A stretch of 64,000 bases of DNA, from the NCBI RefSeq assembly GCF_008808095.1, contig NZ_CP023396.1:2683501-2747500 (forward strand). The letters are read 5' to 3'. Of this stretch, positions 60,274 through 64,000 are shown piece after piece. A model generated the notes under the pieces. That model saw only the letters and a program-made list of their open reading frames with translations. It was not told the DNA's origin and searched no databases. Position 1 is the first letter of the stretch, and every line of letters starts with the position of its first letter. The DNA comes from Pseudoalteromonas ruthenica. GTDB taxonomy: Bacteria > Pseudomonadota > Gammaproteobacteria > Enterobacterales > Alteromonadaceae. Position numbers and translations under genes: made by a program.

Positions 60274-61218
60274 CTAAGGCATAGGATCGAGATCAGCGCC
60301 CTCTTTCTCTACTTCTACGGGGATCAAGTCCTCTTTACTAACTCCAAGGAATACCGCCACAGAGCTGGCGACATAGACCGACGAGTAAGTACCGATGAAT
60401 ACACCAAAGAGTAATGCCGTAGCGAAGCCATGGATAGTTTGGCCACCCCACACGAACAAGGCTATCAATACCAAAATAGTGGTAATTGAAGTAACCAAGG
60501 TTCGATTCAATGTCTGTGTAAGGGAGAGATCGATAATTTCCAAGGTGTCGTCAATACGCACTTTACGGAAGTTCTCACGGATACGGTCTGAAACAACGAT
60601 AGTATCGTTAAGTGAATAACCGATGACCGCAAGAATCGCCGCCAAGATAGTTAAATCAAACTCCAAGCCTAATAGTGAAAACAGGCCCATAGTCAAAATA
60701 ACATCGTGGAACAAGGCAAATACCGCACCTAGGGCAAAACGCCACTCAAAACGTAAGGCAACATAGAGCAAAATACAGATCAAAGCAGTCAGCATCGCTA
60801 AGCCACCCTGCTCTTTCAAATCTTCACCTACGCTGGGACCAACAAACTCGATACGGCGCATCTGCGCCTGTGCATCGGCCTGTTTTAAGGCTGCCATAAC
60901 CTGGTTACCAATGACCTCAGCTTTCACTCCCTCTCCTTGTGGAGGAAGACGCACAAGTACGTCTTTACTGGAGCCAAACAGCTGTACAGAGGCATCAGCG
61001 AAGCCATTCTCTGCGAGTACTTTTCGTACTTGGGAGAGCTCAGCAGGCTGTGAAAAGCCCACTTCTACAGCTGTACCACCGGTAAAATCTAACCCAAAAT
61101 TAAGGCCTTTAACCACGAAAGACGCCAGCGCGGCAATAATCAATAAAATTGAAAAGCCCATCGCTACTTTGCGTGCTTTCATGAATGGTAAAGTACCTTT
61201 CACTTTTAATAATTGCAT
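60274..61218 (-). CDS. secF: Protein translocase subunit SecF
   Basis: A 314-residue membrane protein that with SecD uses the proton motive force to help export through SecYEG. GLNFGLDFTGGTAVEVGF is the family motif in the first periplasmic region; ALRFEWRFALGAVFALFHDV and ILAVIGYSLNDTIVVSDRI are conserved in TM4-TM5, including the D residues. AGGAG six bases upstream. It begins nine bases after the secD stop. Confidence 0.96.
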   Translation of the reverse strand: MQLLKVKGTLPFMKARKVAMGFSILLIIAALASFVVKGLNFGLDFTGGTAVEVGFSQPAELSQVRKVLAENGFADASVQLFGSSKDVLVRLPPQGEGVKAEVIGNQVMAALKQADAQAQMRRIEFVGPSVGEDLKEQGGLAMLTALICILLYVALRFEWRFALGAVFALFHDVILTMGLFSLLGLEFDLTILAAILAVIGYSLNDTIVVSDRIRENFRKVRIDDTLEIIDLSLTQTLNRTLVTSITTILVLIALFVWGGQTIHGFATALLFGVFIGTYSSVYVASSVAVFLGVSKEDLIPVEVEKEGADLDPMP

Positions 61219-61227
61219 GCTTCGCTC

Positions 61228-63087
61228 CTATATCGATAGCTTTTCAATGCGCTTACCACCAACAACTAAGTTGATAACCGCACGGGTACCAACAATGGCA
61301 GTAAACATTGAAGTTAAGATACCTATTGCCAGGGTTACCGCGAAGCCAGCTATTGGTCCGGTTCCCACTGCAAACAGAATAATCGCTGCGATTAAAGTGG
61401 TAATATTGGCATCAAAAATGGTACTGAAAGCACTGTCGTAACCGAAATGGATGGCCTGCTGTGGACTGCGTCCATCAGCCAATTCTTCGCGGATACGCTC
61501 GAAAATAAGTACGTTTGCGTCCACTGCCATACCAACCGTTAAGACGATACCAGCAATACCAGGTAAGGTCAGCGCTGCACCTGGGATCATCGACATCACT
61601 CCGACAATCATCACCAAGTTAGCCCCCAAGGCTAGGTTAGCAACCAAGCCGAAGCCTTTGTAATAAAGCAGCATAAAGGCTAAAACAAACGCGAAGCCGA
61701 GCACCACAGCGGTCATACCTGCTTCAATATTTTCTTGGCCTAAGCTTGGACCCACAGTGCGCTCTTCCACGATTTGAATCGGTGCAACGAGGGCACCTGC
61801 ACGTAGCAGTAAGCTCAAGTTATGTGCTTCAGCAGGGTTATCTAGACCGGTAATGCGGAAGCTACGTCCTAATCGTGCTTGAATCGTCGCTACGTTAATT
61901 ACTTCTTCCACTTTGATAGGCGGAAGCGGCTTTCCGTTTTCGTCTACTTCGCCGGAAGGCTTGTATTCAATAAACACGGTCGCCATCGGTTTACCTATGG
62001 CACGCTTGGTAAAGGCATCCATCTTGGCACCGCCTTTAGAATCCAGCTTAATATTAACCTGCGGACGCTGATATTCATCCATACCAGATTGTGCACCGGT
62101 AATATGGCTACCTTCCAGAATGACCCGCTTTTTCAGTACCACAGGACGGCCTTCGCGGCTCATGATCATTTCAGTACCAGGCGGTGTCCGCCCTTGCATC
62201 GCCAACCCTGGGTCAGCATCTTGGTCAACCTCACGAAACTCTAGGGTTGCCGTAGCACCTAAGATTTCTTTTGCACGCGCAGTGTCTTGTACACCGGGTA
62301 ATTGCACGATAATGCGCTCTGCGCCTTGACGTTGAACATTAGGTTCAGCAACACCGATTTGGTTAATCCGGTTACGAATAATGGTTTCGTTTTGCTTGAT
62401 CGCATAATCACGCAGCTCTTTAATACGCTGCTCGCTCATAGAGGCAATAAAGCCATTGTCGTTGTTGCTGTCATCAACAAACAAGTAACCCGGGTAGCGG
62501 TCTTGTAAGAAGCGCTCTGCAGCGTCTTTGTCTTGCTCACTGCGCATCACCACTTGCACGCCATCGCTCCCCGCTACGCGGCGGATAGTGCGATAACGCA
62601 GTTTTTCTTCGCGTAAGTCTGAGCGGAAATCCTGCTCCATCTGGTTCAGAGCGTTATCCATCGCCGTCACCATGTCAACTTCCATGGTGAAATGCACACC
62701 ACCACTTAAGTCAAGACCGAGCTTCATTGGGTTACCACCAATGGCTTTTAACCATTGTGGTTGAGCTGGCGCCATGTTGATGGCAGAGATGTAATCTTCA
62801 CTTAAGTTGTCGCGCAAAATGTCCTGAGCTTTAAGTTGTTGTTCGACATTTTTGAAGCGGACCAGGATCTGGCCATCGGCGAGTTTGCTCGACTTGGTTT
62901 CAATTTTATTATCAGTCAGGATTTTATTTACTGTATCTAGCGCACTGAGATCGGCGTCGGTTCCCTTTGTTCCGGTAACCTGAATGGCCGGATCGCGGCC
63001 ATAGATGTTCGGGGTGGCATAAAGCACCCCGACTGCCAATACAACAAGTACGAGTAAATATTTCCATAAGGGAAACTTATTTAACAC
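61228..63087 (-). CDS. secD: Protein translocase subunit SecD
   Basis: A 619-residue polytopic protein. The N-terminus [20 protein letters not shown] is close to E. coli Sec[17 protein letters not shown] lies in the first periplasmic domain, and [20 protein letters not shown] with [16 protein letters not shown] is the conserved TM4 motif including the essential Asp. The start is GTG with AAGGA seven bases upstream. It follows yajC by 18 bases. Confidence 0.96.
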   Translation of the reverse strand: MLNKFPLWKYLLVLVVLAVGVLYATPNIYGRDPAIQVTGTKGTDADLSALDTVNKILTDNKIETKSSKLADGQILVRFKNVEQQLKAQDILRDNLSEDYISAINMAPAQPQWLKAIGGNPMKLGLDLSGGVHFTMEVDMVTAMDNALNQMEQDFRSDLREEKLRYRTIRRVAGSDGVQVVMRSEQDKDAAERFLQDRYPGYLFVDDSNNDNGFIASMSEQRIKELRDYAIKQNETIIRNRINQIGVAEPNVQRQGAERIIVQLPGVQDTARAKEILGATATLEFREVDQDADPGLAMQGRTPPGTEMIMSREGRPVVLKKRVILEGSHITGAQSGMDEYQRPQVNIKLDSKGGAKMDAFTKRAIGKPMATVFIEYKPSGEVDENGKPLPPIKVEEVINVATIQARLGRSFRITGLDNPAEAHNLSLLLRAGALVAPIQIVEERTVGPSLGQENIEAGMTAVVLGFAFVLAFMLLYYKGFGLVANLALGANLVMIVGVMSMIPGAALTLPGIAGIVLTVGMAVDANVLIFERIREELADGRSPQQAIHFGYDSAFSTIFDANITTLIAAIILFAVGTGPIAGFAVTLAIGILTSMFTAIVGTRAVINLVVGGKRIEKLSI

Positions 63088-63105
63088 GTATCTTTCCTTT
63101 TTGGT

Positions 63106-63444
63106 TTATAGCGACTTCATTGTGCCTTTGGGTAGTACTGCGCTAATCGCAGACTTCTGCACTGTTACTTCGGTTTGGTCGTTCAGCGAGATAAGCACAA
63201 AGTCTTTATCTTCAGACACCTTAGTGATCTTACCAACCATGCCGCCTTGAGTAAGCACTTCATCACCTTTGGCTAAAGCGCTCATTAGGTTTTTGTGCTC
63301 TTTTACTCGCTTAGCTTGCGGGCGGTAGATAAGAAAGTAAAAAACCAAACCGAAAATGGCCAGCATAATTAGCATTTCATAGCCACCACCAGCTGGTGCG
63401 GCGCCCGCTGTGCTTGCATGTGCGTTTGCAATAAATAAACTCAT
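63106..63444 (-). CDS. yajC: Preprotein translocase accessory subunit YajC
   Basis: A 112-residue single-pass protein with helix EMLIMLAIFGLVFYFLIYRP followed by a cytoplasmic domain with KGDEVLTQGGMVGKITKV and FVLISLNDQTEVTVQKSAI. It associates with SecDF. Gene order tgt-yajC-secD-secF is conserved in gammaproteobacteria. Confidence 0.95.
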   Translation of the reverse strand: MSLFIANAHASTAGAAPAGGGYEMLIMLAIFGLVFYFLIYRPQAKRVKEHKNLMSALAKGDEVLTQGGMVGKITKVSEDKDFVLISLNDQTEVTVQKSAISAVLPKGTMKSL

Positions 63445-63500
63445 CAGGTAGTCCCCTTAAGTACTTAACTATTAATTTTAGTGTTGTAAATTACAGGCAA

Positions 63501-63517
63501 GCCCGCACAAGGCGGGC
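63501..63517 (-). other. Hairpin between tgt and yajC
   Basis: GCCCGC-ACAAG-GCGGGC forms a 6-bp GC-rich stem just after the tgt stop. No T tract follows on the minus strand, so it may only modulate read-through or mRNA processing. Confidence 0.35.
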
Positions 63518-63522
63518 CGCAA

Positions 63523-64000
<478 letters not shown>

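Overview
The window is about 64 kb of ordinary chromosomal DNA from a gammaproteobacterium. Gene content and order (mpl next to ubiX, cca-uppP-folK-folB-plsY, nadC-pilABCD-coaE-yacG, tgt-yajC-secD-secF, zapA with a small coiled-coil partner) and close protein resemblance to E. coli, Shewanella, Pseudoalteromonas and Idiomarina homologues suggest a marine member of the Alteromonadales. The genus cannot be fixed from sequence alone. I see no phage, insertion sequence, CRISPR array, tRNA or rRNA gene.

Layout: 0-10.6 kb holds the 3' end of a YgiM-like gene, an Lrp-type regulator divergent from a type-B putA, an HD-GYP phosphodiesterase, a large katE catalase and an orphan gspA-gspB pair. 10.7-18.6 kb holds cca, uppP, folK, folB, plsY and a tightly overlapping operon mpl-ubiX-yadG-yadH-trmB-like. 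18.6-26 kb has a secreted zinc metalloprotease, fbp, sseA, purC and, around purC, three genes of CDP-glycerol metabolism that are unusual in a Gram-negative chromosome. 26-32 kb has the second glycerophosphotransferase, an ABC module (ATPase, permease with a His/Glu repeat loop, DUF3299 protein) that looks like zinc uptake, mutM with a small membrane partner, and a family II pyrophosphatase.

32-38.6 kb is a complete aerobic thiamin operon (thiC-thiO-thiS-thiG-thiDE-thiF, minus strand) led by a TPP riboswitch. 38.6-47.5 kb carries yaiI, a secreted DUF3103-like protein, an S9 peptidase, a secreted metallo-beta-lactamase-fold enzyme, zapA, rlmJ, fieF and trmL. 47.6-56 kb is the type IV pilus locus nadC-pilA-pilB-pilC-pilD-coaE, followed by a second complete pilB paralogue where zapD commonly lies, then yacG. 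56-60 kb has a YggN protein, an orphan solute-binding protein, an EAL-CBS-GGDEF protein and a lipoprotein. 60-64 kb is the Sec accessory operon tgt-yajC-secD-secF, running off the right edge.

Most genes are housekeeping. The points most worth a second look are the duplicated PilB ATPase, the CDP-glycerol genes flanking purC, the His-Glu hexanucleotide repeat in the putative zinc transporter with a Zur-like sequence upstream, the orphan GspAB pair with a Q/N/M-rich linker, and a TrmB-like methyltransferase inside an ABC-transporter operon. I did not find a clearly new multi-gene defence or mobile system. Functions are assigned by recognising families from memory; no database search was run.
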